This document shows, in pieces, positions 31,019 through 39,448 of a stretch of DNA of 64,000 nucleotides; within the stretch, counting starts at the first letter, position 1, and the number at the start of each line of letters is the position of its first letter. The position numbers and the translations under genes were made by a program. The notes under the pieces are model-generated. The model worked only from the letters and a program-made list of their open reading frames with translations, did no database searches and was not told where the DNA came from. Source of the DNA: Thermoanaerobaculum sp. (GTDB taxonomy: Bacteria; Acidobacteriota; Thermoanaerobaculia; Multivoradales; UBA5704); NCBI GenBank assembly GCA_021154885.1, contig JAJKHS010000082.1:120835-184834 (forward strand). The letters run 5' to 3'.

Positions 31019-31042
31019 GGGGCCGCCGCATACGGCGGCCCC
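31019..31042 (-). terminator. Intrinsic terminator after the TonB-dependent receptor gene
   Basis: Stem GGGGCCGCCG/CGGCGGCCCC with a 4-base loop, followed on the minus strand by a short TTTT. It begins 18 bases after the receptor stop codon. Confidence 0.65.
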
Positions 31043-31059
31043 GGGGGAGCAGGCAGCTT

Positions 31060-33960
31060 CTAGAAGTCGAAGCCGAGAGAGACGAGGTAGGTCCGCGGCC
31101 GCTGGTAATCCTGGTCGTTGCGGATATGGCCGAAGCCGGTGCAGTTCTTCGAGGGGGCGTCACCCAGGCCGCAGTTGCCCGAGGGCTGCCAGGAGACCGG
31201 GTTGCCGTTGGCGTCGAAGACGGCCCGGCCGGTGGTCTGGAACTGGAGCACGTTGTGGTTGTTCGTCACGTTGGTCACGCCCACCTTCAGGAACGTTCCG
31301 ACGCGCTGCCAGATCGGGATGTCGTAACGGGTCGACAGGTCGAGCGACCAGATGTCGTCGAACCGCTGCGAGCCCCGTGAGCCGAAGTAATAGGTGTAGG
31401 TGCCGGCAGCGCCGAGGTAAGTGGGAACGTTGCCGTAGGGCACCTGCGCCGTGAGGCTGAAGGGCAATGCCGACTGATAGAGGAACACGGAGCCGAGGAC
31501 GAGGCTGCCGAACCGGTTCATCTCGAGGCGGTAGGTGCCGAAGACGTTGAGCCGGTGCCGGATGTCTTCGTTGCTGTAGCCGTCGGGAGACGCGGCGACG
31601 GGGTTCACGGCCTTGACGTAGTCGCCCAGCGGCGAGCCGGAGGACGGGGTGTTCTGGCCTTCGCCCTCGTAGTTGGCGCGCGTCGTCGAGTAGGTGTAGT
31701 TGCCGCCCAGGCTCCAGCGGCCGGTCGGACGGAGGTTCCAGAACGCCGTGAGCGCCTCGTACTTGCGGTGGGCCTGCGGGTTGTTCGCCCACAGGATGCT
31801 GTCGACCTGGGCGACGGGCGTGCCGCTGGGGTCGACGATCGTGGTGGTGTTGGCGGCGGGGCAGCTCTTGCCGAAGTTGATGTTGAAGTCGCAGACGTCA
31901 CCGACGAAGTTGTCGATCAGCTTCTTGTAGTCGCGGTTGACGTAGGTGAGCACGGCGGTGCCGAGTTGGCGGGGAAGGTTGCCGCGGATGGACGCCGTGA
32001 TCTCGTTGGCGTAGGGAGCCTGGATGTCGTTCGCCAGGAAGGAGCTGGGCTGATTGGGGTCCGAGTAGGACAGGATGAGCGGCCAGTAGGCGTTGTTGCG
32101 GGTCGCCGCCTGCAACTCGTCCCGCGTGGCGTTGAGCAGGGTCGGGCCCAGGTAGAGGGTCTGGATCAGTGGACCGTTGCCGACGCCGGTGATGGCGTTG
32201 GCGACCGCGTCGTTGAACCGGCTGACGTACTTGCCGTACGTCGCCTGCAACTGCAGGCCAGGGGTGATGCTGTAGGTGACGCCCAGACGGGGAGAGAAGG
32301 CGTTGAAGTTGAGCTTGAACTGGGGCAGAGGGCCATCGCCCTTGTACTGCTCATAGCGCACGCCGACGTCGAAGCGCCACTTGGGCAGCGTCCATCCGTC
32401 CTGCAGATAGGCGGCGGTGTTCTTGAGCGTCTGGTCGCCGTTGAGGTGCAGGGCCTCCCAGCGCAGGGCCTCACCCGTGCGCAGGTTGAAGCGGGGAGCG
32501 CCGTTGACCTGGCCGGCGTAGAAGTCGTCGCTGAGGCTCAGGAGGTTGAAGCCGCTCGCCGACTGGCGGTTCTCGCCGCCCGTGGTGGAGGCGACGTACT
32601 GCACGCCCCCTTCCACGACGTGGGAGCCGAACTTGCCGAGGTCCCGCAGGGAGCTCATGCTCAGGCCCGCGGTTTTGTTGTCGCGGACGCTCGGATCGTT
32701 GTAGTCCCACCAATGGTTGTTGAAGACGCTGAAGCTCGCAAAATCGAGGAACGGGTCCCGGGTGGGATCGAGAGAGCCGGCGCGGATCGACACCTTCTTC
32801 TGGGTCAACTGCAGCTCCAGGGAGGTGGTGTCGGACAGGACACCCTGATAGGCGAGGGTCGTCGTGCTGCGCGGGTCGGCCCGTTTGCCGAGAGCCGTGT
32901 TATCGCCGGCCGGCAGGCCGTCGTAGTTGCTGAGCGTCGAGTCGAAGTTCAGGTAGCTGAGGTCGACCAGATGGCTGGGGGACACCGCCCAGCGGAGCTT
33001 GCCCTGATAGCGCTGCTCGTCGAGGGACTGGGAGAAGCTGTCCGCCGTTTCGGTGGTGGTCAGGGTCGTCTGCTGGGACGGGATCTTGCGCAGGCCGCCG
33101 AAGAACCAGAGGTGATCCTTGAGGATGGGGCCGCCCAGGGTGCCCTGGTAGACCTTGTTGATCTTGTCCGTCTGCTTCTCGCCGAACGGGGTCTTGGAGT
33201 TCCAGGACTGGTTCTGGAGCTCGCCCCGCAGGGTGCCCTTGAACTCGTTCGTGCCGGACTTGGTGACGGCGTTGATCACACCGCCCTGGAACCGGCCATA
33301 GCGGGCGCTGACGCCCGTGGCGAGGACCTGGATCTCGTCGATCGCGTCCTCCAGGTAGACGGTCGGCGCCGAGCCGAAGTAGGGGTCGGACACCTCGGCC
33401 CCATCGAGGAGCACGGTGGTGTCGAACGACGGCGCGCCGGCGATCGCGATGGTGCCGCCGGTCGGTCCGAACGAGATGTTCGGAGCGAGGAGCGCCACGT
33501 TCTCGAGCGTCCGGTTGAGGACCGGGAGCTGCTCGATGTCCCGGGTGTAGCTCAGCCGTTCACCGGTTTCGGTCGTCTCCAGGGCGCTCGCCGTGCCGGT
33601 GACCGTGATCTCCTCCTTGATCGCCTCGCCGGGAGCGAGCGGCACGTCGAGGGGGACGGTCTGGCCGATACCGAGCCGCAGGTTGACTACCTGGGGCTGG
33701 CGGCCGACGGCGGCGATGGTGACGGTGTATGGACCCGTCGGCAGCAGAGCGAACAGGAATTCGCCGTTTTCGCCCGTCGTGGCCTGCCGCTCGATCTTGA
33801 GGGTCGTGGATGTGACCTCCACCGTGGCTCCAGGGAGTGGATGGCCCTGGTCGTCCGTGACTTTGCCCGTGATCCTGCCCGTCACCTCGGCCTGTCCGAA
33901 GACCGCCAGGGGGAAGAGCAGGAGCATGAGGAAAAACCAAGCCGAGTTTCGCATTCGCAT
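31060..33960 (-). CDS. TonB-dependent outer-membrane receptor with carboxypeptidase-regulatory-like domain
   Basis: A 966-aa Oar-like receptor. Signal peptide (AWFFLMLLLFPLAVFGQA), then a CarboxypepD-regulatory-like beta domain (GRITGKVTDDQGHPLPGATV, about 25-105), a plug domain (VLNRTLENVALLAPN, VLLDGAEVSDPYFG, and VSARYGRFQGGVINAVTKSG, about 125-230) and a large beta barrel ending in an aromatic residue (LVSLGFDF). GGAGG lies 6 bases before the ATG at 33960. Such receptors import oligosaccharides or peptides; the substrate is not visible. No SusD-like gene is adjacent. Confidence 0.93.
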   Translation of the reverse strand: MRMRNSAWFFLMLLLFPLAVFGQAEVTGRITGKVTDDQGHPLPGATVEVTSTTLKIERQATTGENGEFLFALLPTGPYTVTIAAVGRQPQVVNLRLGIGQTVPLDVPLAPGEAIKEEITVTGTASALETTETGERLSYTRDIEQLPVLNRTLENVALLAPNISFGPTGGTIAIAGAPSFDTTVLLDGAEVSDPYFGSAPTVYLEDAIDEIQVLATGVSARYGRFQGGVINAVTKSGTNEFKGTLRGELQNQSWNSKTPFGEKQTDKINKVYQGTLGGPILKDHLWFFGGLRKIPSQQTTLTTTETADSFSQSLDEQRYQGKLRWAVSPSHLVDLSYLNFDSTLSNYDGLPAGDNTALGKRADPRSTTTLAYQGVLSDTTSLELQLTQKKVSIRAGSLDPTRDPFLDFASFSVFNNHWWDYNDPSVRDNKTAGLSMSSLRDLGKFGSHVVEGGVQYVASTTGGENRQSASGFNLLSLSDDFYAGQVNGAPRFNLRTGEALRWEALHLNGDQTLKNTAAYLQDGWTLPKWRFDVGVRYEQYKGDGPLPQFKLNFNAFSPRLGVTYSITPGLQLQATYGKYVSRFNDAVANAITGVGNGPLIQTLYLGPTLLNATRDELQAATRNNAYWPLILSYSDPNQPSSFLANDIQAPYANEITASIRGNLPRQLGTAVLTYVNRDYKKLIDNFVGDVCDFNINFGKSCPAANTTTIVDPSGTPVAQVDSILWANNPQAHRKYEALTAFWNLRPTGRWSLGGNYTYSTTRANYEGEGQNTPSSGSPLGDYVKAVNPVAASPDGYSNEDIRHRLNVFGTYRLEMNRFGSLVLGSVFLYQSALPFSLTAQVPYGNVPTYLGAAGTYTYYFGSRGSQRFDDIWSLDLSTRYDIPIWQRVGTFLKVGVTNVTNNHNVLQFQTTGRAVFDANGNPVSWQPSGNCGLGDAPSKNCTGFGHIRNDQDYQRPRTYLVSLGFDF

Positions 33961-34441
33961 TCGGTTCCTCCAATAGAGAAGTTACTTGCCCGCCTATTAT
34001 GCCGCAACCGGCTCATCTTCATCCCCCCGCGCTTGAGGGGACGATTCAACGAATTGGAGACGGCCAATTCAACGGATTGGTTTCGCCCCCGCGGATTTCA
34101 CTGGGATGTCCAGGTTTCGACCCCTTTACCGCCATGGTCGCCCGGGTCGACTCGAGCTCCTCTCCGTGTTTGAACGTCGCGCTCATTCTGGCATATGCAA
34201 GTCCCCCGCCCGCGTGCCCTGTTCTCTCCCGCCCGGCGAAGCGATAAGCTCGGGGGACCATGGGGGACGGCACCGCATCACCGCCGAGCGTATTCGAACC
34301 GGTCGCCGCAGGCCGGCCCGCCTCGCGGGCGGTGGCGAGATGGGCGCGCTCATGCGCTCGATCGACTGGTCCCGGACCGCCGGCCAGCCGGCGCGCTGAA
34401 ACCCAACCTCGCCGCTCAAATGACATAGAGGAAGTCGGGCC
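33961..34441. promoter_or_regulatory. Divergent intergenic region with a paired ATTCAACGRATTGG motif
   Basis: Gap of 481 bases without a convincing gene. ATTCAACGAATTGG (34044-34057) and ATTCAACGGATTGG (34067-34080) are direct repeats 23 bp apart, and GAATTGG and CCAATTC between them form an inverted pair. They lie about 85-120 bp upstream of the receptor start and could be an operator for it. Confidence 0.35.
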
Positions 34442-35659
34442 ATGCTTCTCGCGCATCTCGATACGATCATCGCATTCTCCGTGACGATGCTGCTTCTCAG
34501 CCTGGTCATCACCACCCTGGTCCAGATGGTGGCCGGGCTCTTCAACCTGCGGGGGCAGAACCTGCTCTGGGGGGCCGAGCAGATCCTCAAGCAGCTCGAC
34601 CCGCGGCTGGAGGCCGAGGCCGGAGCGCTCGCCGCACGGATCCTCAAGCATCCCGCCCTCTCCACCGGCCGGTTGGCGACCGCCATCCGCTCCTCGGAGC
34701 TGGTCCTGGTGCTCGGTCAGATCGCCCGCCAGGAGCTCGCCCCGGCGTCGGCCGGAGCGGGCAACGCCGCCAAGGCGTCCTCCACGAGCCGGCTCAGCGT
34801 CGGCACCCTGGCGGCCCTCAAGGATCTGTTCGAGGACAAGGTGGACCCCGCTTCGCCGGCTCTCGACGCCAAGGCTCAGGAGCTCATCGGGAGGCTGACT
34901 GCGAAGTTTCCCGACCAGGTCCAGGAGCTGCGCACGGCCGTCGTGAACACCTTCGGCAAGACGAGCGAGATCGTCGTGCGGGTGGACGCCTGGTTCGAAA
35001 CCGTGATGGACCGCACCAGCGATCGCTTCAAGACCTGGAGCCGCTACGTCACGGTCGCCTTCGCCTTGATTTTCGGCCTGATCCTGCAGATCGACTCCCT
35101 GGCTCTCTACAAGCGGCTCTCCACCGACGATGCCCTCCGTGGGCGTCTCCTCTCCATGGCCGACGCGGTCTCCGATCAGGCGAAGAGCCTCCTGGAGAAG
35201 GACAACGCCTTCGCCTCGCTCACCATTCGCAAAGTCCTCCAGGAGCCGTCTTTCATCGGCGAGTCGGCGGCGAAGCTCACCGCGGTCCCGCCGGCGCTCC
35301 GCACGGAGATGGACGGCGAGAAGTGGCTCGGCTCGCAGCTCGACGGGGCCGCGGACCGCGACGCCTTCCTCAATGAATATCGCCGGCAGTACCCGGAGGT
35401 CGTCAAGGCCCGCGTGGGAGAGCTGCAGGGCACCCTGTCGCAGCTCCACGACAAAGTGGAGACGACGACGCCCGAGCTCATCCCCAATCGCCCGGCCCTG
35501 GCCACCTACGCCGACCCCCTGGCCTGGGTGGGGATGCTGATGACCGTGGCCTTTCTCAGCCTGGGGGCGCCCTTCTGGTTCAACGCCCTGCGCAGCCTCT
35601 CGGCCTTGAAACCCGTCGTATCGCAGAAGCTCGAAGAGGAGGCGAAGAAGACCGCGTGA
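34442..35659 (+). CDS. Membrane protein of unknown function with three membrane helices
   Basis: A 405-aa protein not recognised. Membrane segments lie at about residues 8-30 (IIAFSVTMLLLSLVITTLV), 200-222 (YVTVAFALIFGLILQIDSLA) and 365-390 (WVGMLMTVAFLSLGAPFWF). Between the first two is a long, charged, probably alpha-helical region (about 35-195); between the last two is a second soluble region. The start follows AGGAAG. The last segment, with a PFWFNAL ending, is typical of small bacterial inner-membrane proteins. There are no operon partners: it is convergent with a toxin-antitoxin unit. Confidence 0.8.
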   Translation: MLLAHLDTIIAFSVTMLLLSLVITTLVQMVAGLFNLRGQNLLWGAEQILKQLDPRLEAEAGALAARILKHPALSTGRLATAIRSSELVLVLGQIARQELAPASAGAGNAAKASSTSRLSVGTLAALKDLFEDKVDPASPALDAKAQELIGRLTAKFPDQVQELRTAVVNTFGKTSEIVVRVDAWFETVMDRTSDRFKTWSRYVTVAFALIFGLILQIDSLALYKRLSTDDALRGRLLSMADAVSDQAKSLLEKDNAFASLTIRKVLQEPSFIGESAAKLTAVPPALRTEMDGEKWLGSQLDGAADRDAFLNEYRRQYPEVVKARVGELQGTLSQLHDKVETTTPELIPNRPALATYADPLAWVGMLMTVAFLSLGAPFWFNALRSLSALKPVVSQKLEEEAKKTA

Positions 35660-35749
35660 GCGGGTGCCACGAACACGGCCTACCGGGACCGCACCACGCG
35701 GAACGGATAGGCCGCGACGGCGAGCCCCGCCTGGAATTATGCCAGCCAA

Positions 35750-35986
35750 CTACAATTCGTCGCCGGGCTCGGGAGGGTTATCAGGCACCTTTGCAAGCAC
35801 GGCCAGGAATTTCTCCCGACTGCCTCGTCTGGCTCTTTCCTCGAGGTAATCGACGGTCAGGAGGGCTGCCATCTTCTCTGCCACGGCCGTGCTGACGAAC
35901 TGATTGATGGAAATACCCTCCTGCTGGGCGAGCTCGCGAACACGCTTGTGAAGCGAGTCGGGTAACCTGAGACTCATAGTGCTCAT
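35750..35986 (-). CDS. Ribbon-helix-helix antitoxin
   Basis: A 78-aa protein. MSLRLPDSLHKRVRELAQQ is an RHH strand-helix, followed by GISINQFVSTAVAEKMAAL, the HicB/Arc-like second helix. The acidic C-terminal tail would bind the toxin. Its start overlaps the stop of the PIN toxin gene by 4 bases (ATGA), so the two are coupled, here with the toxin gene first. A second ATG (35977) is also possible. Confidence 0.85.
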   Translation of the reverse strand: MSTMSLRLPDSLHKRVRELAQQEGISINQFVSTAVAEKMAALLTVDYLEERARRGSREKFLAVLAKVPDNPPEPGDEL

Positions 35987-36411
35987 TCATGTTCCTCCAA
36001 GAGTCGAAGGAATTCCTTCGGCGTATGAATCCGCACGCCAAATCGGTCAGTTCCCACGAAGTCCCGCTGATTGTGAGTGACGATGGCTTCGCAGCCTGCT
36101 GCAACCGCCAGCTCCAAGATCATGTCGTCTTTTGCGTCCGAAAGGCAGGGCCGCCACAAGAAGAAGATGCTCTGCCGATGAGCAACCTGGCAGACATAAT
36201 CCAGGAAGCTGTCGATGTCCTCCTGCGTAAAGAGTCCCATGCCTACTTGTCGAGAAAGCGCATCCTCGTATTCAAAGAGCAGAGGTACCGAAATGGCCGC
36301 CTCAAATCGCCCCTCCTCCAGGAGGACTGTAAGCCGGAACGAAGCTCCCTGGCGCGAACGAAGCGCCGCGACGACCACGCTTGTATCTAGCACAACCCGT
36401 CTCAGACTCAC
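35983..36411 (-). CDS. PIN-domain ribonuclease toxin
   Basis: A 142-aa PIN-family toxin. RRVVLDTSVVVAALRSRQG carries the first catalytic Asp; a central LFEYEDALSR, CLSDAKDDMILELAVAAGC with the conserved acidic set, and IVTHNQRDF complete the fold. Start is set at GTG 36411, which gives the family N-terminus; upstream sequence in the same frame is only the repeat array and operator. A sigma-70 promoter ends 6 bases before this GTG, so the message is probably leaderless. Confidence 0.85.
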   Translation of the reverse strand: MSLRRVVLDTSVVVAALRSRQGASFRLTVLLEEGRFEAAISVPLLFEYEDALSRQVGMGLFTQEDIDSFLDYVCQVAHRQSIFFLWRPCLSDAKDDMILELAVAAGCEAIVTHNQRDFVGTDRFGVRIHTPKEFLRLLEEHE

Positions 36412-36446
36412 GGCGGTATCATATGCGATACCGCGTTGGTCGTCAA
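36412..36446 (-). promoter_or_regulatory. Promoter and inverted-repeat operator of the PIN/RHH toxin-antitoxin operon
   Basis: Minus strand: -35 TTGACG (36441-36446), 17-base spacer, -10 TATGAT (36418-36423), 6 bases, then GTG. The perfect inverted repeat GCGGTATC-N6-GATACCGC (36413-36434) covers the -10 and is a natural site for RHH autorepression. Confidence 0.7.
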
Positions 36447-36460
36447 CTTGATTCGCCCTG

Positions 36461-36808
36461 GGCCTGAGAAACTTCTCCGCGGCGCGGGAACCTTTCCCGC
36501 GGCCTGGAAAAGTTTCTCGGCGGCCTGAGAAGGTTTCCCCGTGGCCTGGAAAACTTTCCCGTGGCGCGGGAACCTTCTCCAGGGCCTGGAGAACCTTCTC
36601 CGCGACCTGGAAGACTTTCCCGCGGCCTGGAAAAGTTTCGCGGCCGGCTGAGAACCTTTCCCGCCGACTGGAAAACTTTCTCCGCGACCTGAGAAATCTC
36701 TCCAGTCCGCGGGAAACTTTCTCAGGCGCCGGGAAACCTTCCCGGTTCCGCGGAAAGCTTCTCGGAGAGCTGAAAAACTTTCCCGCCGCGCCGGAAACCT
36801 TCTCGGGA
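36461..36808. repeat. Array of 17 degenerate 20-21 bp units, each with a palindromic GAA/TTC core
   Basis: Unit starts read by eye: 36461, 36481, 36501, 36522, 36543, 36563, 36583, 36604, 36624, 36645, 36665, 36686, 36706, 36726, 36746, 36767, 36788. The mean step is about 20.4 bp, two helical turns. The consensus is near GGCCTGGAAAACTTTCCCGC. The core is GAGAA or GGGAA, two or three bases, then TTCTC or TTCCC. In several units both arms change together (GAGAA with TTCTC, GGGAA with TTCCC). The array starts 15 bp upstream of the PIN operon -35. It is not CRISPR: no unique spacers and strongly diverged units. Confidence 0.85.
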
Positions 36809-36821
36809 ACGAAGTGAAGAC

Positions 36822-36854
36822 AAAAAAGGGGGGGCGTGCGCTGGGCACGCCCCC
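36822..36854 (-). terminator. Intrinsic terminator of the 36875-37285 gene
   Basis: On the minus strand a GC-rich stem (GGGGCGTGC with GCACGCCCC, short loop) is followed by TTTTTTG, 20 bases after the gene's stop. It separates that gene from the repeat array. Confidence 0.8.
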
Positions 36855-36874
36855 GGGAAGCTTCCAAACCAGGA

Positions 36875-37285
36875 CTACTTGGGAGTGGGAGTGGCGGGAG
36901 TGATGGGGATCGCGGGGGCGGGCCCCGTGGCCGGGGGAGTTGCCACCGCGGGAGCCGCCTTGCGGGCGCGGTTCCTGAGGGGCTTGACCCCGAGCTCCAC
37001 CAGCTTGTCGTTGCGGTTGCCGTAGTGCTGCTTGACGATGAACCGTAGCACCGTGGCCAGCTTGGCTCCCTCACTGTGGATGACCGCCATCCGTTGCGAG
37101 GCCTGCTGTTTGTTGGCCCGGTGGAGGCTCTGCTCGAGGACGAGCTTGCGCAGCTCCTCGGTCAGCTTCTCCAAGGCCACCCGGGGGATCTCCGCCTGCG
37201 GCAGATCCGCGGCATTGACGGCGATGGCGGCCGTGGTGTGCTCCCACTCCTTCAGGTCGTTCGCGTTCCTGTCCGACTTCGACAT
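36875..37285 (-). CDS. Small helical protein with Pro/Ala-rich tail, unknown function
   Basis: A 136-aa protein not recognised. The start at 37285 follows AAAGGAG by 6 bases and gives MSKSDRNANDLKEWEHTTAA; an ATG further upstream was rejected. Residues about 10-100 look helical, with a conserved-looking EELRKLVLEQSLHRANKQQA and TVLRFIVKQHYGNRNDKLVE. The tail is Ala/Pro/Thr repeats (ATPPATGPAPAIPITPATPT). It has its own terminator, and an inverted pair TTGAGCC/GGCTCAA (37302-37322) lies in the leader. Confidence 0.75.
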   Translation of the reverse strand: MSKSDRNANDLKEWEHTTAAIAVNAADLPQAEIPRVALEKLTEELRKLVLEQSLHRANKQQASQRMAVIHSEGAKLATVLRFIVKQHYGNRNDKLVELGVKPLRNRARKAAPAVATPPATGPAPAIPITPATPTPK

Positions 37286-37945
37286 TGTCCTTCTCCTTTC
37301 TTGAGCCCTTTCGAGGCTCAAAGTTCAGGCGCCGTCATTGGCGCCGGAAACCCGTCTTTGCCGTCCCCCGAGTCCGCCTGTTGGTTGCCCTCCGAGAGAT
37401 GCCGTGGAGGACCGCGGGGAGTTTGCCCGACGGCGCGCCTTTGGCGAACCGTCTTGAAGCTCTGCATTGCGCATATGATCCACACATGGATAGGCCGTGT
37501 CAAGGGGTCCTGGGGAACTTTGTCGAGCTGAATTCTCCTATGCACATCCACATCGAGGGCCATACCGGCTGGCGACGCAGTCGGGGGGACCTGCAAGCCC
37601 TCGGGCCGTCCGAATGGAGGGCGTCTACCTTTTTGAGCGGGTTCGCAACTTCCTCAGGACGATGACGACAGCAGGTCCCTACCAGATGCTGGTCACGACC
37701 CGCCGCCGCCCGTGTAGGTCATCGGACTACTGCTGTATAATAGTTGACGCGAAATGGCGGGTTCCGGAATCTGGGTACGCGGCAGCAAGACGCGTCTGCC
37801 AGGATCGAACCTCCATAGAGTTACCTCGGACTCCCCCGCAATCTAGCTCAACCTGCGTCTATTTGAAATCCTCCTGGGACCCGTGGCCCGACTACGCAGA
37901 GACGCTTAATGGTTAAGACGAGGTGAGGAGGTCAAGAAGGAGACT
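37286..37945. other. Gene-free stretch before the AbiJ-like gene
   Basis: About 660 bases with no convincing gene; several short open frames lack ribosome sites. A TATAAT (37735-37740) with a weak upstream -35 (TGTAGG, 17 bases earlier) may serve the downstream gene. Composition shifts to AT-richer from about 37700, probably the boundary of an acquired segment. Confidence 0.35.
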
Positions 37946-38848
37946 ATGAAACCCCGCTCTTTCTCCCGTCGCTATGGATTCGATCCAAACCAACCCACCG
38001 GGCCGATCGTCGACGACGCTCCAGAGTGGATTCGTGTCGATTACATCAATCAAGTTTTGTCCCCGATCACATTTGTGGATATGGATGATCGGTACAAAAA
38101 CACAGAAAATGCCCCTCTGGGCATCAAGGCCCTCCATGAAAGTTTTTGTTCGTTGCTTCGAGAGGAGACTGCCTACACCTACAACGACTCTTGGTACTGT
38201 TGGGACGAATTAGCGGGCCACCTGAGATCATGTGCTTGGTATCAATTTTACGATTTTGTCGAGCTTGCTGGGCGCTCGCTGAAGGAGGCCGAGGCGCAGC
38301 ATGCATTGGATGACGATTGGTTGGCGGAATTCGGCTTTAAAACATATAAAGACCGAGTTAACGAACTCTTTGCCCACGAAAATGTGGTATGGCGGCTAAG
38401 CAATGAATCTCAACTTCAACGTCGCATACCAGAGGTCTTGGGAAAACGTGCAGAGAATACAGAACAACGGCTGGCCAGCCAATTCGAGCCAGCACGGGAA
38501 CATTACCGGAAAGCACTAAGATACCTCCAAGAACATCCTCTCGACCCGGAAAACTCCATCAAGGAAACTGTCAGCTCTCTCGAGAGTGTGGCCAGAGCCC
38601 TTTTCCCCAGAGCGACTACGCTTGGAGCCGCGGTGAAGGAGATGCGTCGAGCCCAAACTGTGCCACCAGGTCTCCTGGCCTTAGTCGAAAAGCTCTATGC
38701 GTTTGCATCCGATGAACCTGCGGTCCGGCACGGAGCTTCGGTTTCGTCGCGTGTCGTCCGAGAAGATGCGGAACTTTGTTTCCACGTTGGCGTGGCGCTC
38801 ATACGCTATCTTATAGACCGTTCATCAGGTGAAGCGGAGAGAAAATAG
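37946..38848 (+). CDS. AbiJ-NTD4/HEPN-like abortive-infection-type protein
   Basis: A 300-aa protein, AT-richer than its neighbours. The N-terminal half resembles the AbiJ N-terminal domain type 4: FSRRYGFDPN, WYQFYDFVELAG, and YKDRVNELFAHENVVWRL. The C-terminal 90 residues look HEPN-like: SIKETVSSLESVARALFP, LGAAVKEM, then AVRHGASVSSRVVREDAELC and a hydrophobic final helix. Proteins of this kind are often found in phage-defence regions, with the HEPN part a possible RNase. AAGGAG precedes the ATG. Stand-alone; no clear partner. Confidence 0.6.
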   Translation: MKPRSFSRRYGFDPNQPTGPIVDDAPEWIRVDYINQVLSPITFVDMDDRYKNTENAPLGIKALHESFCSLLREETAYTYNDSWYCWDELAGHLRSCAWYQFYDFVELAGRSLKEAEAQHALDDDWLAEFGFKTYKDRVNELFAHENVVWRLSNESQLQRRIPEVLGKRAENTEQRLASQFEPAREHYRKALRYLQEHPLDPENSIKETVSSLESVARALFPRATTLGAAVKEMRRAQTVPPGLLALVEKLYAFASDEPAVRHGASVSSRVVREDAELCFHVGVALIRYLIDRSSGEAERK

Positions 38849-38912
38849 GCACTATAATGCGCTGGCGACGCGAAGGCCATATCGCGCCACGTCATTTCCG
38901 TGGCCACAACCC

Positions 38913-39088
38913 CGAGCCCGTAGGGCGGCAGACTCATAGTCCAAGGCGTGAGCCCTGGATAGGGGTCATTCGGTAAATTCAATTCGAGCCCTGTCAAGGG
39001 CGCCCTTGGCAGGGCTCAATTCGGTTTGTTCGCGCGCTTTTCCCAGCGCTCACGCACTGGGCTATGAGTCTGCCGCCCTACGGGCTCG
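38913..39088. repeat. 176-bp imperfect palindrome, MITE- or REP-like
   Basis: The outer 27 bases (38913-38939 and 39062-39088) are a perfect inverted repeat, followed inward by about 19 bases of partial pairing. The centre (38986-39017) is a 32-bp palindrome with one mismatch pair (GAGCCCTG, CAAGGGC and complements). All arms share one centre near 39001, so the whole unit could fold into a cruciform or long hairpin. No transposase is present; it may be a non-autonomous mobile element. Confidence 0.75.
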
Positions 39089-39344
39089 CCGTCTCGCCTC
39101 TTCACGGGCTTGCCGGAGAAGAGCGCCGATCTTGAGGTCTGTATATCCAGGCTCAAGGCTCTCCGCGAATTGAGGATCTCGCGCAGCCCGATTCAGCATA
39201 TACTTAGTCAGGTCACTCATATTCATGTCTCTTGCTCAGACTACCTTGAGCCTTCTTCCCGCTCAGCGGGTCGAGGAACTTCTCAACCGAGCACCAAATT
39301 GCCGTCGCCCCTTCAGGGCTCATGGGTTCCATTGAATGAGGATA

Positions 39345-39401
39345 CCTGGGGCTGGCAAAAGGCGCCAGCCCCAGGCTACATGCCTTTGCCCCTCCGGGGC
39401 A
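39345..39401. repeat. Two adjacent hairpin repeats
   Basis: CCTGGGGCTGGC and GCCAGCCCCAGG (39345-39356 and 39364-39375) are perfect arms around 7 bases. TGCCCC and GGGGCA (39387-39392 and 39396-39401) follow. No gene lies between 38849 and 39448; together with the 176-bp palindrome this is a repeat-rich spacer. Confidence 0.6.
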
Positions 39402-39448
39402 GGATCGCGGAATCGGCCTTCTGGAAGTTATGAGCCCTTCCACTTGCC

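Noticed and set aside
31555..34173. 872-codon plus-strand frame opposite the TonB receptor
   Set aside because: Antisense shadow; the receptor on the minus strand has a signal peptide, plug and barrel.
34106..34428. Short plus-strand frames upstream of the membrane protein gene
   Set aside because: No ribosome sites, overlapping phases, no similarity recognised.
36461..36808. CRISPR array
   Set aside because: Units are diverged, contiguous and lack unique spacers of 30-40 bp; no cas genes.
36461..36808. Type III (toxI-like) RNA antitoxin repeats
   Set aside because: The toxin is a PIN protein with an RHH protein partner, and the operon promoter lies between the array and the toxin gene.
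36461..36848. Open frames through the palindromic array (heptad-like RRFPARRESF-type peptides), including a PIN gene extended through it
   Set aside because: Frames are open on several phases because of the 20-21 bp repeat; no ribosome site or family, and the promoter lies downstream of them.
37285..37665. 126-codon plus-strand frame overlapping the start of the minus-strand small helical protein
   Set aside because: No ribosome site and no domain; the opposite gene has a clear start and terminator.
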